Positions 1 to 7,115 of a DNA stretch of 11,380 nt are shown here, piece by piece (position 1 is the first letter of the stretch; every line of letters begins with the position of its first letter). The stretch comes from Lentimicrobiaceae bacterium (GTDB lineage: Bacteria > Bacteroidota > Bacteroidia > Bacteroidales > SKPS01). Made by a program: the position numbers and the translations under genes. The stretch lies in contig SKPS01000247.1 in NCBI GenBank assembly GCA_007119395.1, positions 1 through 11,380 on the forward strand. Reading direction: 5' to 3'. The notes under the pieces are model-generated. The model did not search any database. It was given only the letters and a program-made list of their open reading frames with translations, and was not told where the DNA came from.

Positions 1-2619
1 AGCTCTGTTGTTGAACATATCCATGGGGTTCTCTTTAAGACGTCTGTAGCGATCTTTGTGATTGATCTCCATCCGGTCGTCGTAGGGCATCCATCTCATC
101 CTCACATCGCTGGCAGCGAGTGCCGGAAATTCAACCTCTCCACTCATCTCACGCACCTGGTATTGTGTAAGCTCTGCGGTGGCACTGTCAGGCGTAAACA
201 GGTAGGCCTCAGAGCTGCCTGTGGAAGAGAGGTAATCGAGTGAGCCGATGCCAAAGAACCCTTGGTTGCTTAAATCTATTGTTTGGTAGAACGTCCCTAC
301 CCCCTGGTAGGCAGGGAGCCCTGCTACAGGTGTTTCGTATACAAACCCCAAAGAATAATCGGGGCGAACCTGTAAAGGGGGTGTGAGTTCCGGAAAGATA
401 CCGGCAGAGTACATTGTGCCATGCAGTACAAACCCTTCTGTTGAGAACGTAGCCAGACTGTCGATCTCAAAAGGGTCAATCTTGTAGTAAAAATTATCAC
501 GCACATAGGTGCCATTGTGGATATCTTTGCTGTCGTAATAGGCATAGGCATCCGTCATACAGGTAAAGATGGGGTATCTGGGGAAGTCTTTCACTCCCGA
601 TTTGTTACGTGGGTCATCAATGGCAATCCTTCCACTCAGGTCTGTGAGCTCGGTACGAACCCAATACCGACGTCTCTCCCCCCTGCGGTCGAATTCGTTT
701 GGATCAAACGAGCGGACTGAAAAAGTGAGACTTCTGATATCGGGTGCATCAATCGAAAACTGATCATAATCGAAATGAGCATTCTCCACTATAAAACGGA
801 AGTGGCCTACCCTCATCATCCCGCTGAAGACGAAGGATCGGTTTTTCTGCATAGTGATTCTTCCCTGGTCAGGCTCAATAAAAACAAACTGTGAGTCAGA
901 GAGCTGAATTCTTTCTTGCAGCCCAAATACATCCAGGTTAAAGTTTTCAAGATCGATAATTGCATTGGGTTGACCAGCCTGCGTGGCTGAATAGAAATTG
1001 ATCACATCATAGTCACGAACCCCACCGAAAGCCATTAGGGTATTGGCAAGTTTGTCAAGGATCCTGAACTCCCCTTTGTCTATATCATAATGTATGTACC
1101 CCTGGTTTGAGAGGGTGATAAGCTGCATCATCACTTGGTCGGGGCTTATTCTCAGGTGGCGTGAATACTCTTCCAGTGTGATATCGCGTCTGCCAACCCT
1201 TTGAGAGTATTGTCTGATGGAGAAGAGTGGGTGCACTGCATCAATGCCTCGCATCCGGTCGAAATTGCGTCTGTTATAAAAGTCGCGAGACTCGAAGTAA
1301 GCTTCACTTGCACCACTCATGCCGGCAGTAGTTTTTAAAGTGATCTTCCCTTCGTTGATATTCCAGTGCAGCTCTTCTGCTGCCATGTCTACACCGTGGT
1401 AGGTATTAAAAAATCTTGACTGTCCGGTACCTGTTTGCACGGTAAAGGCGGCCAGTTCACGGGTATCATCACGGTAGATAATCTCGAGACCCGGATGATA
1501 TATTGAGTCTTCATCAACATAAATCACAAGAGAAGACATGGTGGAGGAGATTCTGTCGGGTCGTATGGTGAACGACGGGGAGGTGATGGTGACTGCATTA
1601 CGCCCCCTGTAGTTGAAGTGAAAAGAAGCGGGTTCATAGAGGGTGCCGGTACCCATAAACCGCCCACCCCTGAAAGAGAAACCACCCTCATAGTCAACCC
1701 CTTGAAAGATCTCCGGTATGGTGTACCGCCTGTGGTAGCTTTCAAAACGGGGATATGAAACAGAGATGGTATCGCGGAACTGTTGTACATTCTCTGAGAG
1801 TCTTCCCAGCTGAGGTTCCGGGAAGAGCCGGCTGTTGTAAAACATCACCGAATCGGCACTGAAACGGCTTTGAGTGGTTCTCAGTGTGTAGTTGTTTAGT
1901 TGAGCAAATACTTCATCCTCCGGAAACCCAACCCTGGCCCAGGTCACCTTCCCTCCTATACCGTTCCACCTGTTGAGCACAGGGTCATAAATACCTTCTG
2001 TACCATGGATCACAGCGCTGTCGTTGAAAGCATAACAGATCAGATCGGTGGAGCCAAACACCAGGCTCACCCTCCCTTCATCGAACTGAAAAAACGGATT
2101 GGTCTCTGTGGCCTTCCATCGTACAATATTGGATGAGTAGATCAACTGATGATTCAGTAAGTCCATGGTAAAATCCAAAAAGCCAAGGAAATCTCTCTGT
2201 CTTCGGTCTGCTACATGAGAAGCCGCCTTGTTCCATGCCTCAATGCTCTCCAGTGTGTGGTCACTTTGAACCATGGCACGTACCGTATAAAGATACCGCA
2301 AAAAATGGGGGTTTGCACGCATCCTTTTCCCCATCATGAGGTTGGCTGTGTGAATCACCATCATCTGCTGGTCAAAGGTGAAGTCACGATCCCATGAACG
2401 GGCATATGCTGTCATAAACCGGTTGGCGGAATCAACCATTGCCCTCGCCCCGGCAAACTCACGCGTAAGGTGTTCCGTCATCTCTTCCATAAAGCCACCC
2501 GGGTTGAGGTTAAAGCGTTGCTGCCCGGTAACGGAAGTGGTGTGCATCATCAAAATCAACCAAAGAGCCACTGTCAGAAGATGCAATAATCCGGCTCTGG
2601 CATCTCTCATACATCTCAT
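1..2619 (-). CDS. Large exported protein of unknown function (3' end outside window)
   Basis: The frame is open from an ATG at 2619 down to base 1, giving 873 residues with no stop, so the C-terminus lies beyond the left edge. The N-terminus looks like a signal peptide: basic residues (R2, R5, R8), a hydrophobic core at about 11-25, and a plausible cleavage near VTG-QQ (after residue 32). Residues about 40-180 look helical. Most of the rest is rich in aromatic residues, Gly and alternating hydrophobics (for example FVLHGTMYSAG near 730-740), suggesting stacked beta strands in the periplasm or at the outer membrane. An exception at about 480-521 reads like a winged helix-turn-helix (ITLEEYSRHLRISPDQ, then a GYIHYD wing). 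The ATG overlaps the prmA stop as ATGA, implying translational coupling; a second in-frame ATG lies at residue 4. I do not recognise the family and assign no function. That it is a real gene is very likely. Confidence 0.85.
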   Translation of the reverse strand, partial: MRCMRDARAGLLHLLTVALWLILMMHTTSVTGQQRFNLNPGGFMEEMTEHLTREFAGARAMVDSANRFMTAYARSWDRDFTFDQQMMVIHTANLMMGKRMRANPHFLRYLYTVRAMVQSDHTLESIEAWNKAASHVADRRQRDFLGFLDFTMDLLNHQLIYSSNIVRWKATETNPFFQFDEGRVSLVFGSTDLICYAFNDSAVIHGTEGIYDPVLNRWNGIGGKVTWARVGFPEDEVFAQLNNYTLRTTQSRFSADSVMFYNSRLFPEPQLGRLSENVQQFRDTISVSYPRFESYHRRYTIPEIFQGVDYEGGFSFRGGRFMGTGTLYEPASFHFNYRGRNAVTITSPSFTIRPDRISSTMSSLVIYVDEDSIYHPGLEIIYRDDTRELAAFTVQTGTGQSRFFNTYHGVDMAAEELHWNINEGKITLKTTAGMSGASEAYFESRDFYNRRNFDRMRGIDAVHPLFSIRQYSQRVGRRDITLEEYSRHLRISPDQVMMQLITLSNQGYIHYDIDKGEFRILDKLANTLMAFGGVRDYDVINFYSATQAGQPNAIIDLENFNLDVFGLQERIQLSDSQFVFIEPDQGRITMQKNRSFVFSGMMRVGHFRFIVENAHFDYDQFSIDAPDIRSLTFSVRSFDPNEFDRRGERRRYWVRTELTDLSGRIAIDDPRNKSGVKDFPRYPIFTCMTDAYAYYDSKDIHNGTYVRDNFYYKIDPFEIDSLATFSTEGFVLHGTMYSAGIFPELTPPLQVRPDYSLGFVYETPVAGLPAYQGVGTFYQTIDLSNQGFFGIGSLDYLSSTGSSEAYLFTPDSATAELTQYQVREMSGEVEFPALAASDVRMRWMPYDDRMEINHKDRYRRLKENPMDMFNNRA

Positions 2620-3473
2620 TGTTTTTCCTTTAGGAACTTTTGCGAAACCCACTGATTCTGTAACTTCTCACCATCAAACCGGAGGTGGTGCTGTAGTGCT
2701 TCTTTTCTGATGAGGTGGGCATCATCAGCCAGGAAGCCACTAAAGAGGATGGTGCCGCCTGGCACAAGGCTGTCGGTGTATGCCTTCATGTCTTCCAGTA
2801 TCACATTGCGGTTGATGTTTGCCAACACCAGGTCAAAGGGTTTATTGATCTCTTTGAGTGCATCGGCATCACCATGCACAGTGATCATATTGTTCACACG
2901 GTTTCTTTCACAGTTCTCACGGGTGTTTTCACATGCCCAGATGTAGTTGTCGATGGCGATCACCTTTGCGGCACCCTTTTGGGCAGCCAGGATCCCCAGC
3001 ACCCCTGTGCCACATCCCATGTCGAGCACATGTAAGCCTGTTATGTCCATTTCCAGGATCCATTGGATCATCAAGGCTGTGGTGTCATGGTGTGCTGTAC
3101 CAAACGACATTTTGGGTTCAATCACCAGGTCAAACGGCAGGTCGTGGCGTGGTGCATGAAATGGTGCCCTGATGCTGCACTGGTTATTGATCACGACCGG
3201 TTCATAGTGCTTTTCCCACTCTTCATTCCAGTTGACAGGTTGCACCGGAGCATGTTCACAAGCGATGGAAAACAGTTGTGCATATTTATCGATCACCTCC
3301 TGTAGCGACTCAGGGGTGAACTGGTCGGAGGGGATCCACCCGGTGAGTCCGTTTTCTGTAAACTCGAAGCTTTCAAAGCCTGTTTCTGCCAGTTCCGCCA
3401 TCAAGATCTCTCTGGTGGGGTCGAGTGGCTCAAGTACAAACTTAGCTTCTATATAATTCAGTGATTGGGTCAT
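2616..3473 (-). CDS. prmA: Ribosomal protein L11 methyltransferase PrmA
   Basis: This 285-residue cytoplasmic SAM-dependent methyltransferase should methylate ribosomal protein L11. Residues 1-75 form the N-terminal substrate-recognition domain. The linker motif NWNEEWEKHYEP is at 81-92 and the PrmA signature PKMSFGTAHHDTT at 120-132. SAM-binding motif I, LDMGCGTGVLG, is at 150-160, with the acidic end of the next strand at IAID (172-175). The catalytic-type loop ANINRNVI is at 218-225. Length matches the family. One oddity is Ala126 where the family usually reads FGTG. The start ATG overlaps the tpiA stop by 4 bp and the stop overlaps the start of the large exported protein by 4 bp, so it is the middle gene of a tightly coupled trio. 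The link to L11 rests on family knowledge; the methyltransferase fold is directly visible. Confidence 0.95.
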   Translation of the reverse strand: MTQSLNYIEAKFVLEPLDPTREILMAELAETGFESFEFTENGLTGWIPSDQFTPESLQEVIDKYAQLFSIACEHAPVQPVNWNEEWEKHYEPVVINNQCSIRAPFHAPRHDLPFDLVIEPKMSFGTAHHDTTALMIQWILEMDITGLHVLDMGCGTGVLGILAAQKGAAKVIAIDNYIWACENTRENCERNRVNNMITVHGDADALKEINKPFDLVLANINRNVILEDMKAYTDSLVPGGTILFSGFLADDAHLIRKEALQHHLRFDGEKLQNQWVSQKFLKEKQ

Positions 3474-4243
3474 AATGCGCGAACGATATCTGTAAATTGC
3501 AGCGCATCGAGTGAAGCACCACCGATGAGCCCTCCATCAACATCGGGCTGGGCAAACAGCTCGGCTGCATTATCGGGTTTACAGCTTCCTCCGTACAGGA
3601 CAGGCGTGCTATCCGCCACCTCCCGCCCGAATGTTTTTCTGATCAGCTCACGAACATAACCATGCATTTCGCCGGCTTGTTCCGGTGACGCAGTGTGACC
3701 AGTTCCTATGGCCCATACAGGTTCGTAAGCCACTACAATATTGCCCGCAAACAACTCTCCCATCTCTCCCAAGCCGTTGAGGAACTGGTGTTCAACCGAC
3801 TCGAAGTGTATGTTTTTCTGCCGCTCCTCGAGCACTTCGCCCAGGCAGAAAATCACCTTGAGTCCGTGTTGGATGGCAATGCGTGTTCGGTGATTAAACG
3901 AAGGGTCAGATTCCCCCATCAGGGTGCGCCGTTCTGAGTGGCCCACCAGGGTCCAGGTTGCCCCAACCGACTTCACCATGGCTGCTGACACTTCACCCGT
4001 ATAGGCGCCCCCCTCCCAGGCCGCTACATTCTGAGCCGACAGATCTATGCCTGAATGACTTGATAGCACCTCTGCCACACTTTTCAGTGACGTGAACGGT
4101 GGCGCCATAATCACCAAAGGTAAAACACCCGAACGAGTAGTGATACCTTGTGATACCATCCTGCACACCTCAGATGCCAACTCAACCGATTCGTCGAGGG
4201 TTTTGTTCATCTTCCAGTTGCCGGCAACAATTCTCTTTCTCAT
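3470..4243 (-). CDS. tpiA: Triosephosphate isomerase
   Basis: A 257-residue TIM-barrel enzyme that interconverts dihydroxyacetone phosphate and glyceraldehyde 3-phosphate in cytoplasmic glycolysis and gluconeogenesis. All catalytic elements are visible: Asn9 and Lys11 in GNWKMNK, the electrophilic His102 in VGHSERR (100-106), and the base Glu173 in AYEPVWAIGTG (172-182), which also holds the mobile loop 6. The phosphate-binding YGGS is at 217-220 and GLIGGASL at 238-245. Length is normal. The start at MRKRIVAGNWKMNK fits the usual short N-terminus. It lies 99 bp downstream of the BT_3928-like gene and overlaps prmA by 4 bp. The upstream spacer carries an inverted repeat and a direct repeat that could affect expression; no TAnnTTTG promoter element was found there. 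Confidence 0.98.
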   Translation of the reverse strand: MRKRIVAGNWKMNKTLDESVELASEVCRMVSQGITTRSGVLPLVIMAPPFTSLKSVAEVLSSHSGIDLSAQNVAAWEGGAYTGEVSAAMVKSVGATWTLVGHSERRTLMGESDPSFNHRTRIAIQHGLKVIFCLGEVLEERQKNIHFESVEHQFLNGLGEMGELFAGNIVVAYEPVWAIGTGHTASPEQAGEMHGYVRELIRKTFGREVADSTPVLYGGSCKPDNAAELFAQPDVDGGLIGGASLDALQFTDIVRAL

Positions 4244-4247
4244 ATCT

Positions 4248-4270
4248 GATTACATTAATACGATTACATT
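4248..4270. repeat. 9-bp direct repeat just upstream of tpiA
   Basis: GATTACATT occurs at 4248-4256 and again at 4262-4270, a spacing of 14 bp. On the tpiA-sense strand this reads AATGTAATC twice, starting 4 bases upstream of the ATG. It may be a binding site or a small duplication; the region is AT-rich so chance is possible. Confidence 0.6.
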
Positions 4271-4271
4271 T

Positions 4272-4339
4272 GGCATCCGTTTCTTAACACATGCCTGCGA
4301 TGAAACACTTGGGCAAACCACAAAGGCCGACCGGATGCC
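4272..4339. repeat. Perfect 8-bp inverted repeat in the spacer before tpiA
   Basis: GGCATCCG at 4272-4279 pairs with CGGATGCC at 4332-4339 across 52 bp. Together they span most of the 99-bp spacer between the BT_3928-like gene and tpiA. In RNA this could close a large stem-loop in the tpiA leader. There is no U-tract, so it is not a standard intrinsic terminator. Confidence 0.55.
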
Positions 4340-4342
4340 CGA

Positions 4343-5491
4343 TTATCTCTCAAGAAAGGCATCAATCGGAGCCGTCAGATTGTAGTTCTCCAAATCAGGC
4401 ACATTGTTGTGGTGCCATTTGTCGATGATAAAACCTTTGTGCAGTAACATCAACCCGGGATTGGAGCGTATGACGGTTTTGATCTTGGTGACATCAGAGC
4501 TGTAATGAGGCAGTGGAGCGCCCATTCTGCCCAGATATGCCTCTACCTCTTCATAACGCGAACCGGTAATCACCCTAACAGGGATATCCCGCTCTTCAGC
4601 CTGTGCAATCAACGGTAAAAACTTCTGGAAGGTGCGGTCTCTCACCTTGTCAATATCATACATCAAAATCAGGAAGCTGAACCCTTGTTGTTTCAGAATC
4701 TCTTCAGAGAGATCTTCACCATCGGATCCAAGTATGATAAAGTCTGTTTTTGCCGGTCTGAACTCTTGATACACAGTTCCTTTCTCCTGTCTGACAAAAT
4801 TGTCCTTAATCAAGGGCCAGAGCACGGTATCCTGATAAGGGAGGTTTTGTGTGGTGAACTTCAACTCCTCTCCCGTTTCACCATGTTTGTAAACCAGAAG
4901 AATCTCTGCTATTTCGGGTACCGGTAACATATCTTCTGCCAGGTTAGCCCCTTTGTGAAATGGCCTGAAGTCGAACCGGGGGAGGTTTCTGTAAGCATCC
5001 ACCATAATCCATGTAACCAACAGGGTACCTGCCAAACCAATGGTCAGCTGCCTGAGGCCTCCACCGAAGCTCTTGAACCGGTCTCGATAAAAGAACATAA
5101 TCAATACAAACAGCAGGATTACAAGGTTTTTATAAAAGGTCTCCCAGTTGCTTAAATGGATGAAGTCGCCAAAGCAACCGCAATCATCTACTGCGTTTGT
5201 AATGGCAAGCCATAGGGTGACCGGTGTGAACAACACCATGAAACCCAACACAAACCAAGCGTTGATTTGCGTCTTCACATTGAAGAGCAACAACCAACCA
5301 ATGATAAACTCTGCCGCAATCATAAGGAAAGCGAGCACCAACGAGAACTGAATCATCCACGGGATACCCATTGCGATAAAATAATCGCCAAATTTGTACG
5401 CTGTGCCCAATGGGTCAACTGCCTTGACAACCCCGGAAAAGAGGAAGACGATACCGGCTAAGATTCTGCTGAAATGCCTTAAAAGATACAT
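4343..5491 (-). CDS. BT_3928-family DoxX/MauE-like membrane protein
   Basis: This 382-residue protein has an N-terminal membrane region and a soluble C-terminal region. Hydrophobic segments are at about 9-25, 46-70, 78-99, 121-135 and 148-165. The FLFSGVVKAVDP motif (16-27) and DCGCFG motif (103-108) are typical of DoxX/MauE-like proteins of Bacteroidales, a group I know as 'BT_3928 family'. Residues about 270-360 have the strand-helix pattern of a thioredoxin-like fold (FSFLILMYDID, then IPVRVITGS, then GLMLLHKGFIIDKW) but contain no CxxC. Cys104 and Cys106 are the only cysteines in the whole protein. MauE-type proteins are linked to thiol redox or disulfide handling, but the function here is unknown. 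It starts 11 bp after the DUF1599 stop and lies 99 bp before tpiA, an arrangement I recall from other Bacteroidales. The family call is fairly sure; the role is open. Confidence 0.85.
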   Translation of the reverse strand: MYLLRHFSRILAGIVFLFSGVVKAVDPLGTAYKFGDYFIAMGIPWMIQFSLVLAFLMIAAEFIIGWLLLFNVKTQINAWFVLGFMVLFTPVTLWLAITNAVDDCGCFGDFIHLSNWETFYKNLVILLFVLIMFFYRDRFKSFGGGLRQLTIGLAGTLLVTWIMVDAYRNLPRFDFRPFHKGANLAEDMLPVPEIAEILLVYKHGETGEELKFTTQNLPYQDTVLWPLIKDNFVRQEKGTVYQEFRPAKTDFIILGSDGEDLSEEILKQQGFSFLILMYDIDKVRDRTFQKFLPLIAQAEERDIPVRVITGSRYEEVEAYLGRMGAPLPHYSSDVTKIKTVIRSNPGLMLLHKGFIIDKWHHNNVPDLENYNLTAPIDAFLER

Positions 5492-5502
5492 GGTTTGAAT
5501 GA

Positions 5503-6096
5503 TTATTTTGTGTGATTACTATTTACCGTTGATTCCGTAAGGGGTGGTTCCTCTGTTTGCTCAGCCAGTTTGATCAACGCAAAGACACCATAATTAATAA
5601 TGTCGTAGTAGCTGGCATCTATCCCTTCTGAGGCGATTGTTTTTCCACTATTGTCTTCGATTTGTTTTACGCGAAACAGTTTCATCAGGATGATGTCTGT
5701 CAACGAACCAATCCTCATGTCTCTCCAAGCTTCACTGTAATCGGTGTTTTTTGCCTGCATCAGCTCCATGGCCTCCTGAAAGAACCTGTCATACAGTTGC
5801 ATCGCTTTAACCGGCGCAAGCGCTTCCCCGGTAGCAGAGGGTTTCAGATGGATCTGAATAAGTGCCATGACGGCATAGTTGACGATGCCGATAAACTCCG
5901 GCTTCACCCCCTCCTTCACAGCCATGGTGCCCTTCTCCTGAATACTACGTATTCGCTGCGCTTTGATAAATATCTGATCGGTAAGAGAGGGAAGGCGTAA
6001 CACCCTCCAGGAGGTGCCGTAGTCTGTCATCTTCTCTTCAAAAACCTGACGGCATTTATCCATTACCGCTTCGTATTGACCCAAGGTCTTTTCCAT
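5503..6096 (-). CDS. DUF1599 (Nmad1) protein with two tandem copies of the domain
   Basis: A 197-residue, mostly helical soluble protein without a signal peptide. It consists of two related halves. The first (about 13-82) has MTDYGTSWR, SLTDQIFIKAQRI and GIVNYAVMALI; the second (about 106-176) has NTDYSEAWR, SLTDIILMKLFRV and DIINYGVFALI. The shared pattern is DYxxxWR, then SLTD with a following K and R, then NYxVxALI. This matches DUF1599, also called nucleotide modification associated domain 1, which comparative genomics has linked to modified nucleotides; no reaction is established to my knowledge. It is the first gene of the leftward block, divergent from folP across 66 bp, and 11 bp upstream of the BT_3928-like gene. 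No TAnnTTTG element was found for it in the shared spacer. Family call fairly sure, function unknown. Confidence 0.88.
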   Translation of the reverse strand: MEKTLGQYEAVMDKCRQVFEEKMTDYGTSWRVLRLPSLTDQIFIKAQRIRSIQEKGTMAVKEGVKPEFIGIVNYAVMALIQIHLKPSATGEALAPVKAMQLYDRFFQEAMELMQAKNTDYSEAWRDMRIGSLTDIILMKLFRVKQIEDNSGKTIASEGIDASYYDIINYGVFALIKLAEQTEEPPLTESTVNSNHTK

Positions 6097-6135
6097 AGTT
6101 CATTTTTTATCACTTCCCATTGCATAAAAAAGTGG

Positions 6136-6143
6136 TAGTTTTG
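6136..6143 (+). promoter_or_regulatory. Bacteroidetes-type -7 promoter element (TAGTTTTG) of folP
   Basis: TAGTTTTG matches the Bacteroidetes -7 consensus TAnnTTTG exactly. It lies in the 66-bp divergent spacer, ending 19 bp before the folP ATG, so transcription should begin about 15 bases upstream of that ATG. No good -33 TTTG is seen at the expected distance (CTTC is there instead). Confidence 0.5.
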
Positions 6144-6162
6144 CCATCTGAACCATCATTAT

Positions 6163-7089
6163 ATGCATCCGGGAGCTCCATCAAAAATCGACGCTAAAAG
6201 TACGCTTTTTTTAGAACATACAACCCTTCGTTGCCGTGGCAGGTTGTTGTTGCTAAACAAGCCTCTGGTGATGGGTATTTTAAATATTACCCCTGACTCA
6301 TTTTACGACGGCGGGAGATACCTAACCCCCTCACAGGCTGCTGACCGCGTTGAACACATGCTGAACGAGGGTGCCGACCTGATCGATGTAGGCGCCGTGT
6401 CAACCAGACCCGGCTCAACACCCCCCAATAGCAAGGAGGAGCTTGCCAGACTGATGCCGGTGCTACATGAGGTGATGAAAAGGGTGCCGGAAGCCATTAT
6501 ATCTGTTGACACCTTCAGATCAGAGGTGGCAAAAGCTGCCGTGGCAGAAGGAGCCTCCATCATCAACGACATCTCCGGCGGCGAAATGGACCACCAAATG
6601 TTTAAAACCATCGCTGCACTGCAGGTGCCCTATGTTTTGATGCATATGCAGGGAACACCCGATACCATGCAACATGCACCCCGTTATGCGCACGTGACCA
6701 AAGAGGTGACACAGTGGCTCGCATCCAGGATCCAACAACTACGAACCCTGGGCGTTAACGATATCATCGCTGACCCCGGCTTCGGATTCGGCAAAACACT
6801 TCAACACAACTATACCCTCCTGCGTGAACTCCATTACCTGAGTATCTTACAAGTGCCCCTGATGGTTGGTATTTCAAGAAAATCAATGGTGTATAAACCA
6901 CTGGAATCAACACCCGAAGAGAGCCTGGTCGGCACAACGGCACTCCATTACCATGCACTGACCAAAGGAGCCCATATTCTCCGCGTGCATGACGTAAAAG
7001 CAGCCAAAGAAACCACCAAACTCTACTCATTGATTCATCATCACAAAAACAACAACGAAGTTACCGGCATCAGTGAAAAATCCTCCTGA
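6163..7089 (+). CDS. folP: Dihydropteroate synthase
   Basis: A 308-residue cytoplasmic TIM-barrel enzyme of folate synthesis, condensing 6-hydroxymethyl-dihydropterin diphosphate with p-aminobenzoate to 7,8-dihydropteroate; it is the sulfonamide target. Signatures in order: MGILNITPDSFYDGG (37-51), IDVGAVSTRPGS (74-85), SVDTFRSEVA (114-123), INDISGG (134-140), MHMQGTPDTMQ (160-170), DPGFGFGK (204-211), GISRKSM (236-242) and RVHDVK (274-279). All main pterin and phosphate-binding motifs are intact. The ATG at 6163 gives 36 residues before the first motif, about 20 more than in E. coli, but the next in-frame ATG (6271) is inside that motif, and the promoter element fits 6163. It is followed 26 bp later by cdaA, probably in the same transcript. 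Confidence 0.97.
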   Translation: MHPGAPSKIDAKSTLFLEHTTLRCRGRLLLLNKPLVMGILNITPDSFYDGGRYLTPSQAADRVEHMLNEGADLIDVGAVSTRPGSTPPNSKEELARLMPVLHEVMKRVPEAIISVDTFRSEVAKAAVAEGASIINDISGGEMDHQMFKTIAALQVPYVLMHMQGTPDTMQHAPRYAHVTKEVTQWLASRIQQLRTLGVNDIIADPGFGFGKTLQHNYTLLRELHYLSILQVPLMVGISRKSMVYKPLESTPEESLVGTTALHYHALTKGAHILRVHDVKAAKETTKLYSLIHHHKNNNEVTGISEKSS

Positions 7090-7115
7090 TCCGTTATCCA
7101 ACAGATAAACAAAAC

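Noticed and set aside
4092..4385. 97-codon plus-strand frame across the tpiA 5' end
   Set aside because: It is antisense to tpiA and the BT_3928-like gene end, and its translation resembles no known protein.
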